From positions 1 through 38,215 of the forward strand of contig JANXTU010000241.1 in the NCBI GenBank assembly GCA_025352235.1: a stretch of DNA of 38,215 nucleotides. Reading direction: 5' to 3'. Positions 26,757-36,457 of this stretch are shown piece by piece. Both the position numbers and the translations under genes were made by a program. Source of the stretch: Fimbriiglobus sp. (GTDB taxonomy: Bacteria; Planctomycetota; Planctomycetia; Gemmatales; Gemmataceae). The stretch's first letter is position 1. Each line of letters opens with the position of its first letter. The notes beneath the pieces were generated by a model. It had not been told where the DNA came from, did no database searches, and saw only the letters and a list, made by a program, of their open reading frames with translations.

Positions 26757-29700
26757 ATGATCCTCAGTTTCCCCGACCTCGACACGTTCCGCCTCGCGGC
26801 GACCGGCACGCTGTTGCCGGCCGAATTGACACTCGCCCCGGCACGGGTGCGCGTCGAAACGGACGGTCGCCTCCTTCTGGAAACCGCTGGCAAAGTCTCG
26901 AAGAAGGCCGCGGGCGAACTGACCCGGTTGAACGTCGCGGCCTTGAAAACCATCTCCGGTCCGACTGAAGAAATCTCGTGTTGGCTGCAAGCGCTCAACG
27001 CCGAGCGGGACGAAACCCCGCCGTTCTCGACGCAGACGCCGGTGATTTTCGAAGTGCCCGACCCGGCGACCTTGCCGCAGTTGGTCGGCGAAATGCTCCG
27101 CCTCGGCAACGACCGCCAAAGCTACTGCTGGCTCGAAACCGAAGGCGAGAGCCGCGTGCTGCTCCGCGTCGTCGGACCGCCGTACTACACGCTGTTGCAA
27201 TCGCTCGACCCGCATTTCTCCGGTTCGCTGCGGACCCTCACCGCGTTCGTCGAACAGGCCCCGCGGGTCTGGGTGCAGATCGGGTACCGACACCCCGTCG
27301 CATCGCGCATCAAACTCGCCAACGAGCAAATGCTGTTGATTCGACCGGGGCGGAAGTGGACCTACCTCGACGACCCGCCCTTCCGCGACATTTACGACGC
27401 GCTCCAATTCCCGCTGCCCTCGGCGCCGACGTCGTGGCAGGCCGTCGAAAAACCGGAGAAACTGACGATTCCGCTGAAGCTTGCGGCGGGGAATGCGGCC
27501 GATCTCCCCGAGTTCTGGGTACTGCGCGATCGCGCCGCCGAGCGGCTCGACGCCTTCGTGCGCGACGCCGATGACCGGTTGATCCAGCGGCTCCGCTTCG
27601 CCGTATCCGAACCCGGCGACGCTGCCGAGAGCGTGATTGCCCTGCGGCTCAGCCCGTCGAAATTGCCGCCACCGGCGCTCGAACTCTCCGGGGCGGTCGG
27701 ATACAAACCGTATTTCAAATTGACGAATCTGTACCTCCCGACGGGATCGCGGCTGCATCCGCAATTGCGCCGCGACGCGGTGCGCACGCTCTTGGCCGGC
27801 GATCCGGACCGGGTCGTTTGGTTGTCGCCGGGGACCGACGGCGCGTTCGTCCCCGAATCGATGGCCGAAGACGCGTTCCGCCCACTCGAGCACTGGGTCG
27901 ATTACATTTTGGAATCGTCGCCAGCACCGCTGAAGGCGTGGATCGCCGCAACGGAATTCGATTTTGAATCGTTCGTCTGTTCGGATGTCGCCGCGAAGCC
28001 ACGCGGTCCGGACCGCGGCACGAAAGAGCGCGGCCGGAGCATTCCGACCGATGGCCACAGTCCGCTGCAACCGGAGTCGGTGCCACCGGCACTCGATGCG
28101 GGCGCTTCGCAAAACTTTGCATCCGTCACGCCGAAGCCGGTCGATGAGTCGCAACGCATCGACGAATGGAAGCTCCGCCGGCAGGCGCTGCAAGACGAAT
28201 TTCAGAGATACGACGGCGGACTCGACCGACCGGAGCGGCAGTCGTTGTGGCCGGCATTGGCGCGGGCCAACACCGGCGCCGGCGATGCGGCCGAAGCCGC
28301 GATCTGCTGGGTCAACGCGATGTGGGAGTACGATTCGCTCCCGGCCGAACTCGCGGCGGGCTGGTTTCGAACCGAACACCCGAATCGAAAAGAATCGGCC
28401 GGTTTTTCGGGGATTGAAATCGACCAACTTCTCCGCAGCCAAAATCCGGATCGCATCGAAGTCCGTCAACTCGCCAGCGCCGCGTTGGCCGCGTTGATTC
28501 TCGACCCGGCACCCGAGTGGTTGCCCGCGCGATTGCCCGCGATCCAACACTATTTGGAAGCGAACGACGGCAAGCTCCCGGTACGGGCCGTCTGGCTGTT
28601 GGCGTTGGAGATGGCCGCGCAAACCGGGGCCGACATACTCGGTTTGGCCCGCGTGCGGGATCGGATCCTCCAGCGGCTGCTCGATGGCGGCTTGAACGCC
28701 GAGACCGACCTGCCCTTTTTCCTCCGTACCGCGGGGCTGAAGGATTCGGAACGAGTCCGTTTGGTCCGCGATCAAGCGGTGACCTTGCACCGACTCTGCC
28801 GGAAATGGGCCGAGGCGGCAACCGTATCGCCCACCGCCACCGGCGCGCGGGATAACCGTCAGACGCTCCCGTACATCGATCTGCTCTTCTCGTTCGCACA
28901 GGCGAAACTCGGGGAGATCACTTCGGCGAGAACGATGCTCGAGTCCGCCCGGAAAGAGATGGAGCCCCGCCTGCCGGCCGACGCGAAATCGCTGACGGCC
29001 CACTACCTGTTCCAGGCGTTCCGCCACCGGGTCGAAGAGGCTCTGGCCGGGAAGCCGCCCGCGATGAGCCTACCGCGCGAACTGATCGTAGCGATCGACC
29101 AATTGGTGGTTCTCGGAAAGGGGATCGCGAACAGCCCGCACGCGATGGCGAATTTCGCCATCGCGCGGATGCGGCAGCAATCGACGATTTTGGAACCGCA
29201 AGAGCGCAACAGCCCGTACGCGCACATCATGGGCGACGGCGATGAATTCCTCAAAGCCCTCTACAAGATCGGTTCGCTGCGCGAACCCGCCGAGCTCGCC
29301 CGGCACGTCCGCACACTCTACCGCGGGGGCATTGGCGGCAAAGACCCGCGCCCGCTCGCGGCGGTGCGCCTGCTGACCCTCCACGCGGCCGTGCCGTGGG
29401 CCATCCGCGCGGGCGAAGCCTTCACGTTGGAACTTTTGGGCCTCGTCCCCGAAAGCCTCAAAGCCGATGCAGTGTTTGATTCGGTGCCGGAACTCAACCG
29501 CATTCAAGGCCAACTCCTCGAGCGATCGTTGTTCCTCGCGGCCCATTTCGACCGCCGCGATCTCGTTGGCCGGTTGCTCGATCAATTCGTCGAATTGGTC
29601 GGGACCAAAGCGGTCGACCAGCGCTTCGAACTCGTCAACTTCGTCGCCGGGCAATGTCTCCGGAGCCTCCGGAAACTCGGCCTGCGCGACGAGATCGACA

Positions 29701-30236
29701 AACTCCTCCGGCGGATCTTGGCGGTCGTTCTCGAAGGCAAAACTTTGCAGCAATGGAAAACCCGGTACGCCGCCCGGCCGGATCAATGGTGGCGCGCCCT
29801 GCAGACCCTCCTCAACATGGCGAGCGGTTGGTTGACCTTCGGCAATTTCGACCAAGCCAATCCCATCTTGGACGAAGCCCGGGCGGAGTTATTGGCGCCG
29901 AGCCGCCGGGCCAACGATCCGCCGCCGGTGGAATTCGCCAAGCTCGCGCAGGGCTATATCGCGGCCGTGGCCCAAGGCCCGAGCGAAAGCGGCCTGACCC
30001 GCATCGCCGAACTCTTCGAGCGGATGGATCCCGCGCGCGTGCCGGTCGGCTATTCGACGGCCCCATTTTATTCCCGGCTGCACCTCAACATCGTCGAAGA
30101 GGTCGTCCTCGCGATCGTCAGCGACGACTTCGCCCTCGGGCCGGGGGGGCGGCGTTGGCTGGACGAAGACGAATTCCTCGTCCGGCGGCGCCTCCACCGC
30201 GATATGCAAACGTCCCTCGCCCAGAGCCGGCTTTGA
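26757..30236 (+). CDS. Giant cytosolic protein (1159 aa), paralogue 1; N-terminal uncharacterised beta-rich-looking domain and C-terminal helical-repeat region
   Basis: MILSFPDLDTFRLAATGTLLPAEL...RVVGPPYYTLLQSLDPHF...APRVWVQIGYRHP...WLDEDEFLVRRRLHRDMQTSLAQ; long single ORF coupled to the preceding gene. Confidence 0.88.
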   Translation: MILSFPDLDTFRLAATGTLLPAELTLAPARVRVETDGRLLLETAGKVSKKAAGELTRLNVAALKTISGPTEEISCWLQALNAERDETPPFSTQTPVIFEVPDPATLPQLVGEMLRLGNDRQSYCWLETEGESRVLLRVVGPPYYTLLQSLDPHFSGSLRTLTAFVEQAPRVWVQIGYRHPVASRIKLANEQMLLIRPGRKWTYLDDPPFRDIYDALQFPLPSAPTSWQAVEKPEKLTIPLKLAAGNAADLPEFWVLRDRAAERLDAFVRDADDRLIQRLRFAVSEPGDAAESVIALRLSPSKLPPPALELSGAVGYKPYFKLTNLYLPTGSRLHPQLRRDAVRTLLAGDPDRVVWLSPGTDGAFVPESMAEDAFRPLEHWVDYILESSPAPLKAWIAATEFDFESFVCSDVAAKPRGPDRGTKERGRSIPTDGHSPLQPESVPPALDAGASQNFASVTPKPVDESQRIDEWKLRRQALQDEFQRYDGGLDRPERQSLWPALARANTGAGDAAEAAICWVNAMWEYDSLPAELAAGWFRTEHPNRKESAGFSGIEIDQLLRSQNPDRIEVRQLASAALAALILDPAPEWLPARLPAIQHYLEANDGKLPVRAVWLLALEMAAQTGADILGLARVRDRILQRLLDGGLNAETDLPFFLRTAGLKDSERVRLVRDQAVTLHRLCRKWAEAATVSPTATGARDNRQTLPYIDLLFSFAQAKLGEITSARTMLESARKEMEPRLPADAKSLTAHYLFQAFRHRVEEALAGKPPAMSLPRELIVAIDQLVVLGKGIANSPHAMANFAIARMRQQSTILEPQERNSPYAHIMGDGDEFLKALYKIGSLREPAELARHVRTLYRGGIGGKDPRPLAAVRLLTLHAAVPWAIRAGEAFTLELLGLVPESLKADAVFDSVPELNRIQGQLLERSLFLAAHFDRRDLVGRLLDQFVELVGTKAVDQRFELVNFVAGQCLRSLRKLGLRDEIDKLLRRILAVVLEGKTLQQWKTRYAARPDQWWRALQTLLNMASGWLTFGNFDQANPILDEARAELLAPSRRANDPPPVEFAKLAQGYIAAVAQGPSESGLTRIAELFERMDPARVPVGYSTAPFYSRLHLNIVEEVVLAIVSDDFALGPGGRRWLDEDEFLVRRRLHRDMQTSLAQSRL

Positions 30237-30254
30237 TCCACCGGGTGCCGGCCC

Positions 30255-33200
30255 ATGCTCTCCCTCTTCTTCCCCAATGCGGACGCTTTTCGGCTCGCAC
30301 TCGCGTCCGGGATCATCCCCGGTGATGTCGCCGACGCGGAGGTCGCCGCCGCGCCGGGTCCCGGCGGATTTTGGGTGCGTTCGCGGGCGGCGCTCTCCAA
30401 AGACGCCTTTGCGGCGCTGGCCCATATCGGTGTCCGCCCGTTCGCCAGCCCCGCCGAATCGGTATTCCGCCAATACCCCTGCTGGCCGGCGGCGCTCCCT
30501 TTGAAACGCTGCGACGAGCAGTCGGTGGACGCGCCCGTGTTGTTCGAACTTTCGCCGACGCGGCTGGCGAACTTCCTCGGGGAACTCGCGCGCTGCGGGA
30601 GCCCGATCGACGGCTTCCAATTGACGGCCGATGCGGCGTTCGTACGCTCGGCACGAGCCCCCGAGTATTGGATCGAACGGAGTCGGACCGAACCCGATTC
30701 CGCGATCCGGAGTTATCGCCTCGCCGCGACGAATTTCTGGGTGGAATCGGGTTGGATGCACTCGCTCGCGCCGAGCGCCGGCGATTCCCGTGCGACTCTC
30801 GTTTCGGTGACCGAAGGCTGGCGACGGTTCGATTTGGATCCGTGGCACGCCCCGCGCGAAGTCTTCGCCCTCCGGCTCGCCCCGGCGTGCGCGTGTCCCA
30901 CAATGCCTCTCGCGCGGATCGAGATCGCCCTCCGGTTGAAGCCCCGCACGACCGGAGACGAAATCGATTCGCTTTGGATTCACCCCGGTTCGCTCGCGGA
31001 CGTTCGCGGTCCGCTCGAATCGATCGATCCCCGCGCGGGGCGGCGACTCGAAATCGCGCAACTTTGGAGTGCGGACGGGGCCTGCATCGCCCTCAGAACG
31101 ACCGGTTCGCGCCCGGACTTCGCCCCGGCGGGGTCGTGGATTTCTTTCGCCGCGCATCCGCGCTGGAAACAATTGTGGATCCCGTCCAACCGGGAATTGG
31201 CCCCGGTCGTCCGCGACGCGGTCTTGCTACGGGAGTTGCGAATACAGCCCGGAGAAATGGCGTGGCTCGAATCGGCCGGGAATAGCGTGCGCGGCAATCG
31301 CTTTCCCACCGCCGCGTTTCGACCGCTTGCCGAAGTGATCCGATACACGGCCCCGGCGGCGCTCGCGATCCACCGCGCGCGACCCTCCGAAACACCGTTC
31401 GCGTTGACCGGTTTCGTGGCGATTCCCGAACCGGGACCGGGCTCGATGTCTTCCGGCGCGGTGCCGATGTACCGCCCGCCGCCGGCGCCCGCCGGGCCCG
31501 GTGAAACGGCGCGCAGCCGCTTCTTCAAATGGGCGGGCCGGCTCTTCGCCCCGTCGCGGGACACGTCGATCGCAGACGAGATCGAACCTGACGAACCTGT
31601 CGAAACGCACGGCGTTCCGCGCCGGACGCGGCTCTCGCAGCAAGAGCGATTGGCCCGCCGGGCCGAGTTGCAAGAGCTTCTTTTTCGCCGGGATGCAACG
31701 GCGCGGAACGCGGAGTGGGCCGAACTCGCGGAGTTGTTCGCCGAGGGCGGCCACCCGGCCGACGCCGTCCTCTGCTGGCTCCACGCGATTTGGGGGATGG
31801 CCAAGCCGCCCGAAGATTGGCTGCAATCGTGGGCCAAACTCGAAACGCGCGGGGCGAAGACGACCCCGCTACGGGGCCGGCTCGTCGAACGGATTCGGCT
31901 CGCGCACGCCCCGGCGGCGCAAGTCGCGGTGACGCCCGGCATCGACCCCCGCGCGGCGTCGGCCGAACTGGATCGCGCGGAGGACGAGTTGCCGTGCCGG
32001 ATGGTTTGGCTCGCCCGAACGGCGCTCGCCGATCTCGCCGGTGGGGACGCGCTCCAACTCGCGCGGTGCCGGGATCGCCTGTTCGCCCGGCTTCAAAATG
32101 AGACCGCTCTCGCCGCGCTCGACACGCCGTCGTTCCTGCGCTTTCGAGGGCTGTCGGGGAGCGACCGCTTTCCGCTCGCGCGCGATTGGCTGGTGCGCTG
32201 CCGGGAACCGATCCAGCGCTGGTTGAAGCGGCAAGCGACGGACGACCGACCGGCTTGGGCCGCGTCCGATGCGGACCGGACCTGCACCGCATGCTACGCC
32301 GATGGCATGCTCGCATGGGGCTTCGCCAAACTCGGCGACCGGGGCCGCGCGAACGAACTCGGCGACGCGGCGTCCGCCGCACCCCACCCCGATGCCGTCA
32401 CGGGCGTCCACCGGCGATTGCAAGAGTATTTCCGCGGGGAAATCCAACTCGCGCTCGGTGCCCAACTCGACTCATCGAATGCGGATGGTGCGCCCCTCGA
32501 TGAACTCGGCGAGTACGCCGTGGCGAAGTTGTCGGCCCATTCGCAAATCCTCGGCCGGCGCCGGGGGCGCTCCGAATTCGGCGGCCGGCCGTTGTTCGCC
32601 CTGATGGGGGACGACGACCTCGGTCGGTCGTTGATCCGATTGCTCGAAGCGAATGCGACGCCCGACGGATCGACCGTGCGATCTCTCCTCGACGCGGTGA
32701 AATCCGATCGCACGGCGGGATCGTTGCCGCGCGTGATCCTCGCGCTGCTCGAAGTCGTACGGGCCCCCGAGGCCGTCGCGGAAGTCCTCGCGCTCACCCC
32801 GCTCGCTTTGGAGTTGCTGCCGGAGGCGTTGCGGCTCCGCGGGATCGTCGAAACCGATTCGCCGGGCTATTCGATCCGCCTCGCCGCGCGCGCGGTCGAA
32901 GTCGTCGGGGCGTCGGCCGTGGAATTCGACCACCCGGACAGTTTGCGGGCGCTGTTGACGAGCTTGAGCCGCGCGCTCGAGGAGAACGACCCGACGGCCC
33001 GCGAAATCTTCCGCCTGACGGCACCGCGGTTGTTCCGCGCGTTGAGCCGCTGCGGATTGACGGCCGAACTCCGGCCCTTGCTGGCGCGCTGGTACCGGGT
33101 CGGGGCCGACGACCCGGAGATGCAGCTGTGCGCCGCCATCGGCTGGTTCGCACTGGGCGAGGTCGAGCGCGGCAACCGCATCCTCAACGACGCGCGCGAA

Positions 33201-33533
33201 CGGTTGTTCGTCGTCGGCCTCTCGAATGAACGCGACCGCACGCGCATCGCGCTCGCTTACGCGCACGCGCTCGCGCACGCCCCGCCGCGGTTGGCCCTCG
33301 GTCGCTTGGAAGAACTGTTCCAACGCCTCGGCCCCATCGCCGCCGGCGGTGCCACGGCCCGATATTACGCGCTGAAGCCGCTGGAGTTGATCGATACCGC
33401 GATCACCGCCGTCGTAAACGAAGAATTCGGCCTCGGCCCCGACATGCGCAGCTGGCTCGACGAAGACGAACTGCGGATCCGCCGGCGGATCACCCGCGAC
33501 TTAGAAGCCGCGATCCGTGCGCGACCGATCTGA
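30255..33533 (+). CDS. Giant cytosolic protein (1092 aa), paralogue 2
   Basis: MLSLFFPNADAFRLALASGIIPGDV...; shares start, mid (EAAICWVNAMW / DAVLCWLHAIW) and end (DDFALGPGGRRWLDEDEFLVRRRLHRDM / EEFGLGPDMRSWLDEDELRIRRRITRDL) with paralogue 1. Confidence 0.88.
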   Translation: MLSLFFPNADAFRLALASGIIPGDVADAEVAAAPGPGGFWVRSRAALSKDAFAALAHIGVRPFASPAESVFRQYPCWPAALPLKRCDEQSVDAPVLFELSPTRLANFLGELARCGSPIDGFQLTADAAFVRSARAPEYWIERSRTEPDSAIRSYRLAATNFWVESGWMHSLAPSAGDSRATLVSVTEGWRRFDLDPWHAPREVFALRLAPACACPTMPLARIEIALRLKPRTTGDEIDSLWIHPGSLADVRGPLESIDPRAGRRLEIAQLWSADGACIALRTTGSRPDFAPAGSWISFAAHPRWKQLWIPSNRELAPVVRDAVLLRELRIQPGEMAWLESAGNSVRGNRFPTAAFRPLAEVIRYTAPAALAIHRARPSETPFALTGFVAIPEPGPGSMSSGAVPMYRPPPAPAGPGETARSRFFKWAGRLFAPSRDTSIADEIEPDEPVETHGVPRRTRLSQQERLARRAELQELLFRRDATARNAEWAELAELFAEGGHPADAVLCWLHAIWGMAKPPEDWLQSWAKLETRGAKTTPLRGRLVERIRLAHAPAAQVAVTPGIDPRAASAELDRAEDELPCRMVWLARTALADLAGGDALQLARCRDRLFARLQNETALAALDTPSFLRFRGLSGSDRFPLARDWLVRCREPIQRWLKRQATDDRPAWAASDADRTCTACYADGMLAWGFAKLGDRGRANELGDAASAAPHPDAVTGVHRRLQEYFRGEIQLALGAQLDSSNADGAPLDELGEYAVAKLSAHSQILGRRRGRSEFGGRPLFALMGDDDLGRSLIRLLEANATPDGSTVRSLLDAVKSDRTAGSLPRVILALLEVVRAPEAVAEVLALTPLALELLPEALRLRGIVETDSPGYSIRLAARAVEVVGASAVEFDHPDSLRALLTSLSRALEENDPTAREIFRLTAPRLFRALSRCGLTAELRPLLARWYRVGADDPEMQLCAAIGWFALGEVERGNRILNDARERLFVVGLSNERDRTRIALAYAHALAHAPPRLALGRLEELFQRLGPIAAGGATARYYALKPLELIDTAITAVVNEEFGLGPDMRSWLDEDELRIRRRITRDLEAAIRARPI

Positions 33534-33563
33534 TACAAAAGTCCCAACTCCCGAGGATTTGCT

Positions 33564-35534
33564 ATGTCCGCATTCGATGAAGCCCGAGCCGGATTCGCCA
33601 CCGTCGAGGCACCCGTCTCGATCCGAGAGAAAGCGATGCAGTTCCTCAACTCTTGGCTCACGGAGTCGGAATACTCCGGGTACGTCCCGCAGATCGAATG
33701 GCTCATCGCCCAGAAAAAGTGGTCGTTCCTGCTCGATTCCTTCTACCAGATCCTCCCGTTCGGCACCGGCGGCTGTCGGGGCTCCGTCGGCATCGGGCCG
33801 AACCGCATGAATCTCTGGACGCTCGGCGCCAGCTTGCAAGGGCACTCCGAATACTTGAAACAGAAGTTCCCCGGCTACCCGAAACTCGGTGTCGTGCTCG
33901 CCTACGACGTGCGCAAATTCATGGACAAGCGCGGCTTCTACAATCCGGCGTTGCCGAATCCCGTGATGACGCTGACGAGTCGGAATTTCTGCGAGTACGC
34001 TGCCGGGGTCTACGCCGCCAACGGCATCCATTCGCACATCCTGCCGCCGGACACGAAGCGGTACGTGTCGACGCCCGAACTCAGTTTCAGCATCCGCCAC
34101 TTGGCGGCGCAAGGCGGGTTGAACATGACCGCCAGCCACAACCCGCCCGACGACAACGGCAGCAAATTCTACGACGAACGCGGCGCCCAACCGGTGCCAC
34201 CCGAAGACCAGATCATGAGCGAACTCGTCGATCAAGTGATCAACATTAAGCACCTGCCGTGGGCCGACGCGGTGAAGTCGGGCAAAGTGCATTTCCTCGA
34301 TGACGCCCCGCACGCGGCCTACATCGACCTTTGCAGGAAGACGAGCCTCATCGCCCCGCCGAAGAACGGTGAGTTGCGCGTCGTTTACACGCCGTTGCAG
34401 GGCGTCGGCGGCGGTTGCGCCGGCGAGACGCTGATCGCGGCCGGGTTCAAATTGACCCTCGTGCCGGAGCAGAATGAACCGGACGGACAATTTTCGCACG
34501 TGACGAAGACGCCGAACCCCGAAGTCCGCGAGTGCTTGGACCGCGCCGAGACCGTGGCCCGCGCCACCGGGGCCGACCTCATCATCGCCACCGATCCGGA
34601 TGCCGACCGCATCGGCGGCATGGCCTGCACCTCCGCCGACGGTCGCGGCGATTACCGGTTCCTCACGGGTCAAGAAATCGCGGCGCTGCTGACCTACTTC
34701 AAACTCGGCCGACTCTCCGCGGCCGGGGACATGCCGGCGTCGCCCATCGTCATCACGACCGAAGTGACCACGGGCATGATCACGCGCATCGCCCGGCAGT
34801 TCGGCTCGCAAATTGTCAACGATCTGCTCGTCGGCTTCAAATACCATGCCGACGTGCTCTGGCAATTGGAATCGACCGGACAATTCGGCGACGTGAAAGG
34901 CACGACCGCCGACTTCGTCATCGCCACCGAAGAGAGCCACGGCATCCTCGCCACGGCCGACTTGCGCGATAAGGATTCCGCCTGCGCCGCCGTGCTGATG
35001 GCCGAGTTGGCCCTGCACTTGAAGCGGCAGAAGCGGACAATCCCCGAACTGCTCGACGATCTCAGCCGGCAGTTCGGCTACTATCGCAACGAGTTGATGA
35101 ACATCGTGATGACCGGTCTCGAAGGCAAACAAGACATGGCGAAGATGCTCGACGCCCTGCGGAATCAGCCGCTGACGGAAATCGCGGGGATGCCCGTGAC
35201 CCACTTCGAGGACCTCCGCGACGAAGCCGGGAAGATGGGACCGTACAAAGGGGATACCGACAAAGCCGCGCGGAACTTCTTGATCTTCCGCCTCGCCAGT
35301 GATGGCATCGAAGCGAAGGTTTGCTTGAGGCCCAGCGGCACCGAGCCGAAGGCGAAGGCTTACATCGAAGCCAGTTCGGCCCCGCTGACGCCGGGTGCCG
35401 GCGAAGACGCGTGGGCGAAAAATTGCGCCGCCGTCGATGCGCACGTGCAAAAGTTGGCGACCGAGTTTTTGAAGTTGGCGATGGCGACGGTGGGCCAAAC
35501 CCCGACGGCGGGCGCGGACAAATTGAGCCGATGA
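33564..35534 (+). CDS. Phosphoglucomutase/phosphomannomutase (alpha-D-phosphohexomutase)
   Basis: MTASHNPPDDNGSKFYDERGAQ active-site loop, ATDPDADRIGG metal-binding loop, EESHG and RPSGTEPKAKAY. Confidence 0.94.
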   Translation: MSAFDEARAGFATVEAPVSIREKAMQFLNSWLTESEYSGYVPQIEWLIAQKKWSFLLDSFYQILPFGTGGCRGSVGIGPNRMNLWTLGASLQGHSEYLKQKFPGYPKLGVVLAYDVRKFMDKRGFYNPALPNPVMTLTSRNFCEYAAGVYAANGIHSHILPPDTKRYVSTPELSFSIRHLAAQGGLNMTASHNPPDDNGSKFYDERGAQPVPPEDQIMSELVDQVINIKHLPWADAVKSGKVHFLDDAPHAAYIDLCRKTSLIAPPKNGELRVVYTPLQGVGGGCAGETLIAAGFKLTLVPEQNEPDGQFSHVTKTPNPEVRECLDRAETVARATGADLIIATDPDADRIGGMACTSADGRGDYRFLTGQEIAALLTYFKLGRLSAAGDMPASPIVITTEVTTGMITRIARQFGSQIVNDLLVGFKYHADVLWQLESTGQFGDVKGTTADFVIATEESHGILATADLRDKDSACAAVLMAELALHLKRQKRTIPELLDDLSRQFGYYRNELMNIVMTGLEGKQDMAKMLDALRNQPLTEIAGMPVTHFEDLRDEAGKMGPYKGDTDKAARNFLIFRLASDGIEAKVCLRPSGTEPKAKAYIEASSAPLTPGAGEDAWAKNCAAVDAHVQKLATEFLKLAMATVGQTPTAGADKLSR

Positions 35535-36395
35535 TCACCGGGATCGATACTCCACCCGTAACTTCGCCAAGTTGATCGGGTCCAGTTCTTCGCCGTCGGG
35601 TCCTTCTTTGGGCGTCTCCAAAATCATCGGCAGCGCGTCGAAACGCGGGTCGTTCACGAGCATTCGGAACGCCCCTTCCCCGATTTGGCCTAGGCCCAAG
35701 CCCGCGTGGCGATCGACCCGGCTGCCCAACGGCTTGACGCTGTCGTTGACGTGGAAGAGTTTCAAATGTTCCAAGCCGATCACCGCGTCGAATTCTTCAA
35801 AGGTCGCATCGAATCCGTCTCGGAGGTGAATCGGATAGCCGGCCGCGAAGACGTGGCACGTGTCGAGGCAGACGCCGAAACGATCCGGTTCCCGCACCCC
35901 GGCCCGGATCGCGGCGAGGTGCTCGAAGCGGTGACCGAGGGTCGTCCCCTGCCCCGCCGTCGTCTCCAACAGAATTTGCGTTTTCAAACCCGGGCAACTT
36001 GCGCTGGCGACGTCGAGCGCTTTGATCACGCGTTGCAACCCGGCGTCGTCGCCGCTGCCGACGTGGGCGCCGGGATGCGTCACCAAATACGCGAGCCCGA
36101 GTTGCTCGGCCCGTTCCCACTCGATCACGAACGCGCCGATCGATTTCTGGAACAACTGGTCGCCCGGCGCGGCGAGGTTGATGAGGTACGAATCGTGGGC
36201 CGTGAGAAACTGCAACTTAGCCAAATCCGCGGCCGTCTTGAAGGCAGTGGCATCGGCATCCGCGATCGGTTTCGCGGCCCACTGATTCGCGTTCTTGGTG
36301 AAAAGCTGCAGCGTGCCGCAATCGAATCGAACCGCCGTAGCCACGGCGTTCGTCAATCCGCCTGCGACGGAAAAGTGCGCCCCGCTTACCGGCAT
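35535..36395 (-). CDS. nfo: Endonuclease IV (AP endonuclease)
   Basis: MPVSGAHFSVAGGLTNAVATAVRFDCGTLQLFTKNANQW...LVTHPGAHVGSGDDAGLQRV...ILLETTAGQGTTLGHRFEHLAAI...GVCLDTCHVFAAGY...HVNDSVKPLGSRVDRHAGLGLGQIG. Stops back-to-back with the mutase (TGATCA). Confidence 0.95.
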   Translation of the reverse strand: MPVSGAHFSVAGGLTNAVATAVRFDCGTLQLFTKNANQWAAKPIADADATAFKTAADLAKLQFLTAHDSYLINLAAPGDQLFQKSIGAFVIEWERAEQLGLAYLVTHPGAHVGSGDDAGLQRVIKALDVASASCPGLKTQILLETTAGQGTTLGHRFEHLAAIRAGVREPDRFGVCLDTCHVFAAGYPIHLRDGFDATFEEFDAVIGLEHLKLFHVNDSVKPLGSRVDRHAGLGLGQIGEGAFRMLVNDPRFDALPMILETPKEGPDGEELDPINLAKLRVEYRSR

Positions 36396-36457
36396 GATGG
36401 ACTCGACTCCATGGTCCCCCTCCGCTCGGAGAGGGGTTGGGTGAAATCTTTGTTCAA

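Noticed and set aside
26667-29027. 786-aa minus-strand ORF
   Set aside because: Antisense to paralogue 1, with no recognisable motifs and shadow-frame composition; the sense ORF has a clear paralogue.
29889-31172. 427-aa minus-strand ORF
   Set aside because: Spans the junction of the two giant genes in antisense; RG/RP-rich composition only.
33501-35498. 665-aa minus-strand ORF
   Set aside because: Shadow of the phosphohexomutase, whose active-site motifs are intact on the + strand.
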